From contig CP066886.1 in assembly GCA_016745315.1 (NCBI GenBank), positions 3,844,501-3,908,500 on the forward strand: DNA of 64,000 nt, read 5' to 3'. Below the pieces are notes generated by a model that ran no database searches, had not been told where the DNA came from, and saw only the letters and a list, made by a program, of their open reading frames with translations. Position numbers and translations under genes: made by a program. This document shows positions 53,607 to 62,784 of this stretch, piece by piece. The stretch's first letter is position 1. Each line of letters opens with the position of its first letter. This DNA is from Arthrospira sp. PCC 9108. GTDB lineage: Bacteria; Cyanobacteriota; Cyanobacteriia; Cyanobacteriales; Microcoleaceae.

Positions 53607-55669
53607 TACAAAGTTCCTCTTAGTGGGTTATCGCCGTCAATCAATTCGGTTTCTATCTTGATATCAGGAAAGTCTTTTTTCAATAATTCTTTAACTTTAT
53701 TAGTCTCTTGCTCTCTAATCTCGTCTTGTTTTTTCATTGAATCATATAACCTAGTTAAATCAGCTAATATGTCTTTTGACGGGTCATTACCATTAACTTG
53801 TAAAGTACCTTGCGCTCTAACTATTGAGAATATTTCCTTTATTTGATTTAAGGCTGTCTGTAGTGTTTCTTTCGCGTTCTTTTGATTAGTGATTTTAACT
53901 TTACTTTCGTTAGGTTCTAGTAGTTCCTCAAAATTATCAGCCTCTGGAGTAAACGCTGTTTTTAGTTTCTCGTATTTTTCCTCGGTTTCAAATCCTAAAT
54001 AGTCTAATATTTCCGAGACTTCCCTACCAGCTTTAAAGGCTGCCGCGTGCGCCAAACCTGCTTCATGTAAACAGGTTAAAACAGCGTTTTGGGTCACTTG
54101 GTGACTAATAGCTATCTCCATTACCATCCCGAATATTTCAGCAATTGATTCAGCTAAGTTAGGTAATTTGATTTCCGCGTGTTCCTGTTCTTTGGTCATC
54201 AAATTTACGTCATCAATCTCGACTTTAACTTCAAATTCACCCCATCTTTCGTCATCGATGTCAAATCGATACATTAACCATTCTGGCAATGTGTTTATTC
54301 GTTTAATTCTGTTCTCTGGATTATCAGCATTAACCGTGATTTTTTCAGGCATTTCAGCCGGAAAGGATTCAGGGTCTAGGAACTCGTAAATCCTTCTAAT
54401 CATTCCACAGCATTCTTCGTTCATATCTGGTATTGTTATTGTTACTCTTTTTCTTTTTCTTCTAGTGTATTCTATTTCACATATAGGGTCATAAACATAT
54501 AAACCTGACCAAGTATTGTAATTAAGCCATTGTAGTTTACACGGTAATATTCCAAAACCCCAAAACGCTCGCTCTGTAGCCAACCCTGTTCCTTGCTTAA
54601 AAGTATAGTATCTATTTTTATAGCCATAGATAACCGGACCCATCCATGACCATTTATAATCAAATGTTTTGCGGTCATAACTTACTCTGTTCCCTGGAAG
54701 ATAATAAATCTTTGTAAAGGCCATTTCAGTCCAAGGGTTTGTATGCAGGCTTAAAAAAGTCTGTAAATATTTACCACGAATATATATAGCGGCTAAATCA
54801 AAAGGCGTAGTTAAATCGCCTTCAGAGTAATCTCCTTCATGATAATCCACAGGAGAAAGTTCCTCGAACTCACAAATAACATTATGTGATGTCATTGACT
54901 CCCATATTATTGTTTCCACTTCTCGCCGCCACCGCCGTGGCAGTAAACTCCTACGTCCAGAACGGCTTAAGTTACTAAAAGTTGGTGGATAGCTTGAGTC
55001 TCGATATACCCTACTAAACTCATAACTTTGTTGGAAAGTAAGGCTAAAGCCATCATTTGATTTATCTAATGATGCTTGAAAATCGTTTTTTTCAAACCTA
55101 TCATAATTACCGTATCCGAAGATATATGGTTGGTAACCTGAACTTTCTCCATAACGAGGATAGGCATAGGGCAATAAATAATAACAATCATCCCTAACAC
55201 TTGTGGTTTCCTCGATTAATTCATCTAAATAGCTTGCGTTATCGCCTTGATTATCTGAACTTCTACCTTTATCATCATCTACCTCGTCACCGCTATTAGG
55301 ACCGCCAAAACCTCTACCAGCGCCACCCTTTCCCCTAGGTTTTTTTCCTCCCTTTGGTTCATCTCTGTTTGGTGGTTCCTTGACAGTTGCCTCTTTTTTA
55401 ATATCCTCTCTTTTTTCCCTTTCTTCAGCTTCTCTTTTTTTGTGATATTCATCTGCATCCCAGTATTCAGGAGCTACATATTTAGAATCACTTATAAATT
55501 TGTTTCGAGTATCTAATTCCCTCCCGTATGGGTCTCCAGTCCAACCTCGAAACGGGTCTCCTAGTTTACCGGGGTCATCGTTTAATCTAAAGGGAGCTGT
55601 GTCATATCTAACTCCCGAGCGAGGTCTAACCTTTGGTTTGTCTCTAATCGTCCGTCTGTCTCTAACCAT
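53606..55669 (-). CDS. E3 687-residue protein, homologue of E1 25046/26556
   Basis: First late gene. Residues 1-55 are basic; about 75-150 low-complexity with EEREKREDIKKE and GGKKPRGKGGAGRGFGG; about 155-430 aromatic-rich (YYLLPYAYPRYGESSGYQPY, FGYGNYDRFEK); from about 430 helical with ECCGMIRRIYEFLD, ESFPAEMPEKI, IKLPNLAESIAEIFGM and HAAAFKAGREVSEILDYLG. The last part is shared with E1. It is the largest unrecognised protein of the module and its conservation across both elements marks it as a core component. Confidence 0.6.
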   Translation of the reverse strand: MVRDRRTIRDKPKVRPRSGVRYDTAPFRLNDDPGKLGDPFRGWTGDPYGRELDTRNKFISDSKYVAPEYWDADEYHKKREAEEREKREDIKKEATVKEPPNRDEPKGGKKPRGKGGAGRGFGGPNSGDEVDDDKGRSSDNQGDNASYLDELIEETTSVRDDCYYLLPYAYPRYGESSGYQPYIFGYGNYDRFEKNDFQASLDKSNDGFSLTFQQSYEFSRVYRDSSYPPTFSNLSRSGRRSLLPRRWRREVETIIWESMTSHNVICEFEELSPVDYHEGDYSEGDLTTPFDLAAIYIRGKYLQTFLSLHTNPWTEMAFTKIYYLPGNRVSYDRKTFDYKWSWMGPVIYGYKNRYYTFKQGTGLATERAFWGFGILPCKLQWLNYNTWSGLYVYDPICEIEYTRRKRKRVTITIPDMNEECCGMIRRIYEFLDPESFPAEMPEKITVNADNPENRIKRINTLPEWLMYRFDIDDERWGEFEVKVEIDDVNLMTKEQEHAEIKLPNLAESIAEIFGMVMEIAISHQVTQNAVLTCLHEAGLAHAAAFKAGREVSEILDYLGFETEEKYEKLKTAFTPEADNFEELLEPNESKVKITNQKNAKETLQTALNQIKEIFSIVRAQGTLQVNGNDPSKDILADLTRLYDSMKKQDEIREQETNKVKELLKKDFPDIKIETELIDGDNPLRGTL

Positions 55670-55747
55670 ATTAACGTTTTGTACTAAGTTTAATAGTATT
55701 ATATGATAGTATAATTATGTTACTAAATCCATTAAATAAGGGAAATC
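55670..55747. promoter_or_regulatory. Divergent late promoter region of E3
   Basis: 78 AT-rich bp between the starts of the minus-strand 687-residue gene and the plus-strand 264-residue gene. It must carry both promoters; I cannot assign boxes with confidence. Confidence 0.45.
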
Positions 55748-56542
55748 ATGAGAGGTGTTAAAAATATCGCGGCTCATATAAACGCTGCTAACTGGAGTAA
55801 CGCCATAGAGTTATTTAACGGGACTATTTTAGAATCATTAATAACAGAAAGATATAAATATGATATCGGTATTTACAGCTATATATCATCGTTAAACGCT
55901 AGGTGTTATATCCCTAATATTGCACAATCAAAAATACCCAAAATTTACCCGGAAGATAGCTATTATCAACGGTGGGAAAAAAAACAGGAAGTTTTGCAGG
56001 GAGCGGTAGATTTACAAATATTTTATGGGAATATGGCAACAGAAAACGGGTTAAATTTAGGGATTGTCAAATTGCCATATTATGGAGGCATTCACACCGA
56101 AAACCTGTTAATTGAATTAATCACTAATCAAAACGAAGGTTTAGCAATTGATAGCAACTCAATAGTTAAAGCTAGGTGTTTAACTCAGTTACATAACAAT
56201 GATTCTATTAATATTTTGGGCATGGCTGAATATCAACTCGATACAGTTCCTAAAACCCCTACATTGACACAACCCGAAAATTTTGGGGTGATAATAGGCA
56301 ATACCCCCACGTTAGTTAGACCCTCAAATATTAATCGGTATAGGTTGCACTTACAAAACGTAGGTTCTGTAGGGGTATGGTTTTGTCACGGCGATATCAG
56401 TAACTGTGTACCTTATCAATGCCTATATTTACCTCCTAACGCTGGGTGGGATGATGAACTAAAATCAACAGCTTCTATCTATGCTATAACTGAGGATAGC
56501 GTAACCAATATTGTTGGATTAGAACAAACAATAAATTGGTAA
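55748..56542 (+). CDS. E3 264-residue protein, homologue of E1 23606
   Basis: First gene of the plus-strand operon. It shares with the E1 protein an early YPEDS segment and a C-terminal beta domain: RYRLHLQNVGSVGVWFCHG, LYLPPNAGWDDE, SIYAITEDSVTNIVGLEQ. The 115-residue neighbour has the same domain alone. Domains of this shape (R..l.l.N.....v........l.PG.......iyA) occur in phage decoration proteins. Intact here, frameshifted in E1. Confidence 0.6.
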   Translation: MRGVKNIAAHINAANWSNAIELFNGTILESLITERYKYDIGIYSYISSLNARCYIPNIAQSKIPKIYPEDSYYQRWEKKQEVLQGAVDLQIFYGNMATENGLNLGIVKLPYYGGIHTENLLIELITNQNEGLAIDSNSIVKARCLTQLHNNDSINILGMAEYQLDTVPKTPTLTQPENFGVIIGNTPTLVRPSNINRYRLHLQNVGSVGVWFCHGDISNCVPYQCLYLPPNAGWDDELKSTASIYAITEDSVTNIVGLEQTINW

Positions 56543-56568
56543 ATTTTACTTTGATTTAGGAGTTTATT

Positions 56569-56916
56569 ATGAGTTTCTCAGTTTATAGTTCTGTTGTCAA
56601 TTTAGACACTCTAAATATGAGCAGTAAAATACAGGGAACACCGACAACTACAGCGATAAGTTTGACTGCTAACACTATCACGGAAGTTGTGCCTATCAAT
56701 GCTACCAGTAACGGTAGAACGGTGTTTGTAAAGAATCGGTCAAATACCAATGTACATCTAATATTTGACCCTACAGGTGATAGCGTGTCAGACGCTGCAT
56801 TTTCGGTTAAGCCAGGTGATACCATCTCAATAACGTGGGGTAGAACTAAGTTACAGGCGATAGCAGAATCTAACGCTAATATCAGCGTTACAATTATCGA
56901 ATATATCGATATGTAA
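56569..56916 (+). CDS. E3 115-residue beta-domain protein
   Basis: Reads GRTVFVKNRSNTNVHLIF, AAFSVKPGDTISITWG, KLQAIAESNANISVTIIEY: the same beta-sandwich pattern as the C-terminal domain of the preceding protein. TTTAGGAG lies upstream of the start. Likely a virion surface or spike-base protein by analogy. No named family. Confidence 0.6.
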   Translation: MSFSVYSSVVNLDTLNMSSKIQGTPTTTAISLTANTITEVVPINATSNGRTVFVKNRSNTNVHLIFDPTGDSVSDAAFSVKPGDTISITWGRTKLQAIAESNANISVTIIEYIDM

Positions 56917-56982
56917 TCATCAAATAAATGGCTAGTATTAAGTTATTAGCCATTTAATTAAATAATCAATATAGAGGCAGTT

Positions 56983-59514
56983 ATGACTAATTTCAACATT
57001 TACTCTAGTAAGTTTGGGCAATCAACCGATGACTTGCCAGAAGGTGAAGTTAATCTGTATTTAACTAATGAACGGATACAAGCAGTTATTGACTCCAATA
57101 CTAATTTAGTCAAATTAACTCAGTTAACTTGGAATAATATTACTAATAAACCTGGCACTTTCCCCCCATCTACTCATTCCCATAGCTGGACTGAAATAAC
57201 GTCCAAACCGTCTACGTTTACTCCATCAGAACATACACATACTATTGCTAATGTTACAGGACTTCAAAGTACATTAGACGGTAAAGAGCCTACTTTTACC
57301 AAAAGTACAGCATTTAACAAAAATTTTGGAACAACTATTGGAACTGTTACAGAAGGTAACGATGTCAGATTATCAAATGCTAGAACACCAACTAGCCATA
57401 CACATACCTTATCTCAAATAACAAATTCAGGTAATGTTGCTGCCATTGATACAAATGGCAGTACATCTAACTATTTACGCGGCGATGGTGTTTGGGTAAC
57501 ACCTCCTAATACAACCTATTCTGCGGGAACTGGCTTAACTTTAGTAGGAACTGAGTTTAGAAACACCGCCCCAAACGTATCCACCAACCTCTCTATAAGC
57601 ACTACAACCAATACGTTAACCGTTAACAGTTCTGACGGTACTAATGCTGTATTACCTGCTGCTACAACAACCGTTGCAGGTGTAATGTCGAACGCTGATA
57701 AGACAAAGCTGGATGGGATTGCGGCAGGCGCACAAGTAAATGTAGCAACTAATTTAGGAGTAACAGCAGGAACAACAGCAGGTCCTGTAGTTACATCATC
57801 AACAGGAACTAATGTTACTTTACCTACAGCTAGTGCAACTAATTCAGGGATAATTACAACTGGGAATCAGACATGGACAGGAGTTAAAACATTTAATTCA
57901 TTAATTACCGGGTCAATAAGTGGAAACGCCGGAACAGCAACAGCACTTCAAACAGCAAGAACAATCAATGGAATAAGTTTTAATGGAACAGCAAATATTA
58001 CTACTGTAAACTGGGGAACTGCTCGGACTTTAACAATTGGTTCTACAGGCAAATCAGTAAACGGCTCTGGAAATGTAAGTTGGAGTTTAGCAGAAATTGG
58101 TGCTTTACCAAATCTTTCAATAACTGTAACAGGAGATTGGAATGATGTGTTAACAACAGGTTTTTATCGAGGGAGTTCTCTTTTAAATCAAAGTCCGGGA
58201 AGTTCATGGCGTTTTTGTACTGTACAAAGACATAATGATTCTTGGATTTCTCAAACAATGATACCTTTTGGAGGAGAAGGTATTTATCAAAGAAATCGTG
58301 TAAATGGAGTCTGGAGTAGCTGGCAACAATTAGCTTTTACAAGCTCTAATATTACAGGTAATGCAGCAACTGCAACCACGCTTCAAACTGCTAGAACAAT
58401 TAATGGGACTTCGTTTAATGGTAGTGCCAATATAACAATAACTGCCAATACTCCTAATACATTAACAAATGGTACGGGATTAACTGGAAATAATTTTAAT
58501 GGGAGTACTGCCACAACATGGGCGGTTGCTTATGGCACTACAGCAAACACAGCCTGTCAAGGTAATGATAGTAGATTATCTGACGCTAGGACTCCCACAA
58601 CGCACACACATTCAAATATTACATTAACTGCAGGTGATGGTTGATCCGGAGGAGGAACTTTAGCAGCTAATAGAACAATTAATGTAGATTCAACTGTAGT
58701 TAGAACTACAGGTAATCAAACTTTAACAGGAATTAAAACATTTAACATAACAAATAATCCAGTAACTTTTGAAGCTAATGAAAGTTTTCCTGATGGAAAT
58801 ATGCTTATTGATTTTAATGTTTGGAGGGGGTTTGACATCCGCCGGATAGGCTCTACTGCTGGTTCGGCAAGTTTAGTACTAAATAGTAGAGTTGGAGGAA
58901 ATAGCTGGGCGTTTTCTCATCAAGAGAATTATTCTATGCAATTAGAAGCAGATAATAATCCTAGAGTATTTATATATCATGGTATTAATTTTCATCAAAG
59001 CGATTGGCGAGGTGCTCCTGACAATAGATATTCAATACAATTATATAACGGGCAGACATATTTTATAAAGAGCTCAACTCTTTCATCATCTGGAGTACAT
59101 ACTAGATTTAGAGTAGGAGGCACAAATGTATCTTATATTAACGATAATGGAGACTACGTTAAAGGTAGCTCTGATCTTAAATTCAAAACACTTTTATCAA
59201 AACCAACTCTAGGGTTAAGCGAAATTAACGCATTGACAGTCACGTGGTTTAAGTATAATGAACTTGCAGCATTTCATGGCTTTAATCCAAGTACAGAACA
59301 ATTTGGGTTAATTGCTCAAGAAGTACAAAATATATACCCTAACGCAGTTGAAGTGGTTAAAAATGACCATACAGATAGTCCTGAAGTTGACGACAAAAAA
59401 ATAGATTACTTAACAATCATGTATGATAAACTGATACCATTAGTGATTGCGGCAATTCAGGAATTATCAGAAAAAATCGACAAATTGGAAAATATGCTAA
59501 ACACTCAACAATAA
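56983..59514 (+). CDS. Tail-fibre-like adhesin with S74 chaperone domain, one in-frame TGA
   Basis: 844 codons. Shaft repeats: WNNITNKPGTFPPSTHSHS, SEHTHTIANVTGLQSTLDGK, RTPTSHTHTLSQI, TNGSTSNYLRGDGVW. About residues 380-450 form a pyocin-knob-like domain (GDWNDVLTTGFYRG, WISQTMIPFGGEGIYQRN, WSSWQQL). The C-terminus is a peptidase S74 intramolecular chaperone (SSDLKFKTLL, EQFGLIAQEVQNIYPNAVEV). At 58642 TGA replaces the leucine of the usual GDGLSGGGTL motif; flanking sequence is intact. It needs read-through or is truncated. Binds the host surface; trimeric by analogy. Confidence 0.85.
58642..58644 (+). other. In-frame TGA within the fibre gene
   Basis: Lies between GGT (Gly) and TCC (Ser). 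One base change would restore TTA. The downstream frame continues 290 codons with fully conserved fibre motifs. Confidence 0.75.
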
Positions 59515-59525
59515 ATTAACAGATA

Positions 59526-59882
59526 ATGCCTAATGCACTTGATATATCTGAAAGTAATTGGTTTAAAGTTTATGAATTTAATTTTAGGATAGAAGATGAT
59601 AGTACTCTACACGGTACTAAAAAATTGCCTGACATTTCTGGCAGTAAATTTGTTAGGATATTATTTGACGCTGACAGTGTACCCGTGTACTGGAAAATGG
59701 CAGGGTGGCTTAAGTTTTATGGTTACAATGATGTTAATCAAGCTATGTTAGTTAAAAGAGAAACTGTATGGCTTAATGAATATCAAATAATTGAATCACC
59801 GCCGTACAGCAATTTTTACGCTTCATTTTCTCCACTAGAAAGGATTAAATGGTTTACACTTCATTTTTGGAAATTAATATAA
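59526..59882 (+). CDS. E3 homologue of E1 30434
   Basis: A 118-residue, aromatic-rich protein. RETVWLNEYQIIESPPYSNF matches QRTVYVTEEPQLINYPPVQEF of the E1 protein, and both precede a small membrane protein at the end of the train. It begins 11 bp after the fibre stop. Unknown. Confidence 0.6.
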   Translation: MPNALDISESNWFKVYEFNFRIEDDSTLHGTKKLPDISGSKFVRILFDADSVPVYWKMAGWLKFYGYNDVNQAMLVKRETVWLNEYQIIESPPYSNFYASFSPLERIKWFTLHFWKLI

Positions 59883-60137
59883 ATGAACTTGGTAATAGTT
59901 GAATTAGGGTTAATTATTGTCGCGATTATTATCAGTATGTTCATTACGCATACAGGAAACCTAATTATTGAGAATAGGTTAGACGGTATCCAAAATAGCC
60001 TAAATTATTTGATTAGATATGTTAATGATTTTATGCCATCAACAGTTTGTAAAAAACAGTTAGAAGATAAAAAGCAATCACCCCATCTCCCAATCAACAG
60101 AGATGATATTGATGATGATGGTTGGAGAAAACCCTAA
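59883..60137 (+). CDS. E3 small membrane protein, last gene
   Basis: An 84-residue protein with a single N-terminal transmembrane segment (VIVELGLIIVAIIISMFIT) and a charged tail ending DRDDIDDDGW-like. Directly follows the previous gene and ends at the inner border of the right terminal repeat. It parallels the single-span proteins ending E1 (31297, 31568). A lysis role is possible. Confidence 0.6.
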   Translation: MNLVIVELGLIIVAIIISMFITHTGNLIIENRLDGIQNSLNYLIRYVNDFMPSTVCKKQLEDKKQSPHLPINRDDIDDDGWRKP

Positions 60138-61089
60138 ACCCTAACACCTAACAGATAACAGCTACCCCAATAACTTAAATGGCCCCCTATGGTTTCTGAC
60201 TGTAGGGGGTGCTTGCATATTTTTTGTTTCCTGGCCTGGAAAACCAGGCCAGGAAATCATTTATATGAATGCTTGCCTCTAATTTACCTACAATAAACAC
60301 CCTAAGCCAAAACCTTAACCCGTCTATTAGGGGTAATCATCCCGTGCGGAACTCAGTACCCCTATAAATTGGAGACTTGTCTAGCGGTATGTAGGTATCG
60401 GTTTCGATGGGGAGTCAATTCCCTAGGATTATGTGGATAACCGTTGTCGCTGGTAAAGCAATTCTCTAGGATTATGTAGGTATCAGCGAGAGATAACGAA
60501 ACAAGTCACCAGTTGAAAAGTTGTTTAGGGGTATCGGGTTGGTTCCGGTAGATGATAGTTCAGATTATGCGATCGCATTTTGTTGGTAGTGAGTAGGCTC
60601 CTCAATATTTCACCAATAATCTGACTCCCACAGGGAACCAGGTAGGCGGTCTGATATCTTTGTACATTGATAGGAGTATCGTTGTACATTGATAACCTAG
60701 TGGGTTCCCCTATGGGTTGTTTTTGAGCCATATCCTCCCCCTAACCGAAACAGACATATTAAGGGAACTGACCGTTGCGATAACAGTCAACAGTGACGCT
60801 AGGAACCGCTAGGCTTGCTGTTGACGGGTATCGCTAGGGAAGTACCCTATCGGTGTTGGGTTAGGGGGAGATAGTAGGCATTTGACAGATTGATTAAGTT
60901 GTGCTTATTGATTAACCCGTCAATAATTAAGTTTTGTTGCTAAGGGATATGCACTAATCGTCCCGTGTGCTAAGACTGAATGGAGTGCATATTGAATGTA
61001 ACGGTACGACTATCGGGTTAAAGCAATTCCCGCGATAGTAGTCAGGATAAGGGTTTAAGTTAATCGGAGAGGGTGGGATTTGAACCCAC
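60136..61089. repeat. E3 right terminal inverted repeat
   Basis: Inverted match to 44876-45753. No gene inside. It includes the terminator 60183-60209, a perfect 13-bp hairpin TTTCCTGGCCTGG (60227-60256), a DnaA box (60432-60440, complement), and half-operators TTGTACATTGATA near 60660 and 60690 that the left repeat lacks. Its outer tip runs into the tRNA-Ser 3' end. Confidence 0.85.
60183..60209 (+). terminator. Terminator of the E3 plus-strand operon
   Basis: CCCCCTA...TAGGGGG, about 45 bp after the last stop; mirror of 45680-45706. Confidence 0.55.
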
Positions 61090-61149
61090 GGAACCTTGCG
61101 GCTCACTCGATTTCAAGTCGAGCGCGATCGACCACTCTGCCACCTCTCC
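61066..61149 (-). tRNA. tRNA-Ser(TGA)
   Basis: A class II tRNA: acceptor GGAGAGG/CCTCTCC, anticodon stem CTCGA/TCGAG around CTTGAAA (anticodon TGA, reads UCA), long variable arm GAGCC/GGTTC, T-arm GTGGG-TTCAAAT-CCCAC. No encoded CCA. Its 3' half is the target duplicated at 31980 and 43238 and, inverted and diverged, at 44876. Confidence 0.95.
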
Positions 61150-61268
61150 AAGGGTATCTGATCATTACCCATTATAACACAAATCTGCTGATATTAGCCA
61201 TCAATTTGTCTTGGTATGCCGATAAATGATATAAGAGATAATTATCATATCTTGATGAAATCAGAACC

Positions 61269-61874
61269 TTGGCTGAATATCTGGACATCCTAGACCAAAC
61301 GGCGCGATCGCTAAAATCTCGGGGCGATCGCGTTTCTCCTGACCAGGTGGTTAATGCTTTATTAGAGGCGGAAAAGGCGGGTCGCCAAAACCGGAAACCT
61401 CACCCCTTCGAGAGTTTGTATGGGTGTTGGCAATTATATTTCATTACCGGAACCAAAAAAACTCGCGCTAAAGCAGGGGTGATTATGGGGGCGGGTCGTT
61501 ATCTGCCGGGGCTAGTTGGTGTATTATTAAACTATTCCCCAGTTTCGGGGGTGGAAAGCGGCGATCGCCAACCCTTTGAAGCCGGTAGAATCGAAAACCA
61601 AATCCAAGTCGGACTAATGACATTAACTGTTAGCGGTCCGGCTAAGTTTTTGGAGAAAAATGATATTCTGGCTTTTGATTTTACCCGCCTAGCGGTGGAA
61701 GCGGTGGGGATAAAACTTTATGATAACTATATTCGTGGTGGGAAAACTAGCGAGGAAAATTTTGATCAACGCCTAGTTAAAGACCAGGCTTTTTTTGCCT
61801 ATTTCCTAATTCGAGAAAACTTGATCGCCGCTAGAGGGCGAGGGGGAGGGTTGGCGCTATGGGTAAAAGTCTGA
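61269..61874 (+). CDS. Fibrillin/PAP-like conserved cyanobacterial protein
   Basis: 201 residues with TTG start. N-terminal helices (LAEYLDILDQTARSLK), then the segment FESLYGCWQLYFITGTKKT, typical of the plastid lipid-associated protein (fibrillin) family, and a beta-barrel-like remainder (GLMTLTVSGPAKFLEKNDI). Such proteins associate with thylakoid lipids. Host gene just beyond the tRNA, HIP1 sites present. Family assignment is moderate. Confidence 0.65.
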   Translation: MAEYLDILDQTARSLKSRGDRVSPDQVVNALLEAEKAGRQNRKPHPFESLYGCWQLYFITGTKKTRAKAGVIMGAGRYLPGLVGVLLNYSPVSGVESGDRQPFEAGRIENQIQVGLMTLTVSGPAKFLEKNDILAFDFTRLAVEAVGIKLYDNYIRGGKTSEENFDQRLVKDQAFFAYFLIRENLIAARGRGGGLALWVKV

Positions 61875-61936
61875 GGTAGGCTGGTCAATCGGCGGCTAAT
61901 TTGGGTATAATTTCAGGTTGTTGTGGCTTTTTTTTA

Positions 61937-62767
61937 ATGATGCGCCGATTGATACTTTTTCTAACCGTGGTATTTTGCTGGCTATGGCTAGGGGTAGTAT
62001 CGCCATATAATTTAGCCTGGGCTGCTACTGAAACCGTAGGGGAAACGGTAGCGGAAATCTCAACTTTATCATTGGATGAACTACTAGAGAGGGCTTTTTC
62101 CACTAGCCAAGCGGGACGGTTTCCCGAAGCAGAGAGTTACTGGACTGAAATTATTAATCGTTACCCGGATAACCCGGCTATGTGGAGTAACCGAGGTAAT
62201 GTCCGAGTTAGCCAAAACCGCCTCACGGAAGCAATAGGGGACTATAACCGGGCTATTGAATTAGCGCCGACGGCGGCGGACGCTTACCTTAACCGGGGAG
62301 TGGCTTATGAGGGTTTGGGGCGTTGGTCTGATGCGATCGCTGACTATAATCGGACTTTAGAATTGAGTCCCTCTGATGCGATCGCCTATAATAATCGAGG
62401 TAATGCGGAAGCCGGACAGAAAAACTGGGAAGCGGCGATCGCCGACTATTTCCAGGCGGCGGAATTAGACCCTAATTATGCTTTTGCTAGGGCTAACTAC
62501 GCCCTGGCTTTGTATGAAAGTGGAGAAACTAAAGAAGCTATCCGCAACATCAAAAATCTGATTCGTAAATATCCCAATTTTGCCGATATGCGGGCAGCTT
62601 TAACCGCCTGTTTGTGGGATAGTGGTAAAATAGGGGAAGCCGAAAGTAATTGGGTGGCGGCGATTGGATTAGACCCCCGTTATCGAGATATTGATTGGGT
62701 AGCTAATATCCGCCGTTGGCCTCCGGCTTTGGTGGAAGCCTTAGACAGATTTTTGAACCTCAAATAA
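61937..62767 (+). CDS. Secreted TPR protein
   Basis: 276 residues from the ATG at 61937 (a TTG at 61901 would extend it). Signal peptide LILFLTVVFCWLWLGVV ending LAWAATE. Then at least five tetratricopeptide repeats, e.g. AMWSNRGNVRVSQNRLTEAI, DAYLNRGVAYEGLGRWSDAI, IAYNNRGNAEAGQKNWEAAI. TPR proteins of this size in the thylakoid lumen or periplasm help assemble complexes. Precise partner unknown. Confidence 0.8.
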   Translation: MMRRLILFLTVVFCWLWLGVVSPYNLAWAATETVGETVAEISTLSLDELLERAFSTSQAGRFPEAESYWTEIINRYPDNPAMWSNRGNVRVSQNRLTEAIGDYNRAIELAPTAADAYLNRGVAYEGLGRWSDAIADYNRTLELSPSDAIAYNNRGNAEAGQKNWEAAIADYFQAAELDPNYAFARANYALALYESGETKEAIRNIKNLIRKYPNFADMRAALTACLWDSGKIGEAESNWVAAIGLDPRYRDIDWVANIRRWPPALVEALDRFLNLK

Positions 62768-62784
62768 GCGGAAAGTTCCGAGGA

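Noticed and set aside
44876..61089. E3 as an ordinary tailed prophage
   Set aside because: A tail-fibre-like gene is present, but I found no terminase, portal, capsid protease, tape measure or tail-tube gene in the compact gene set.
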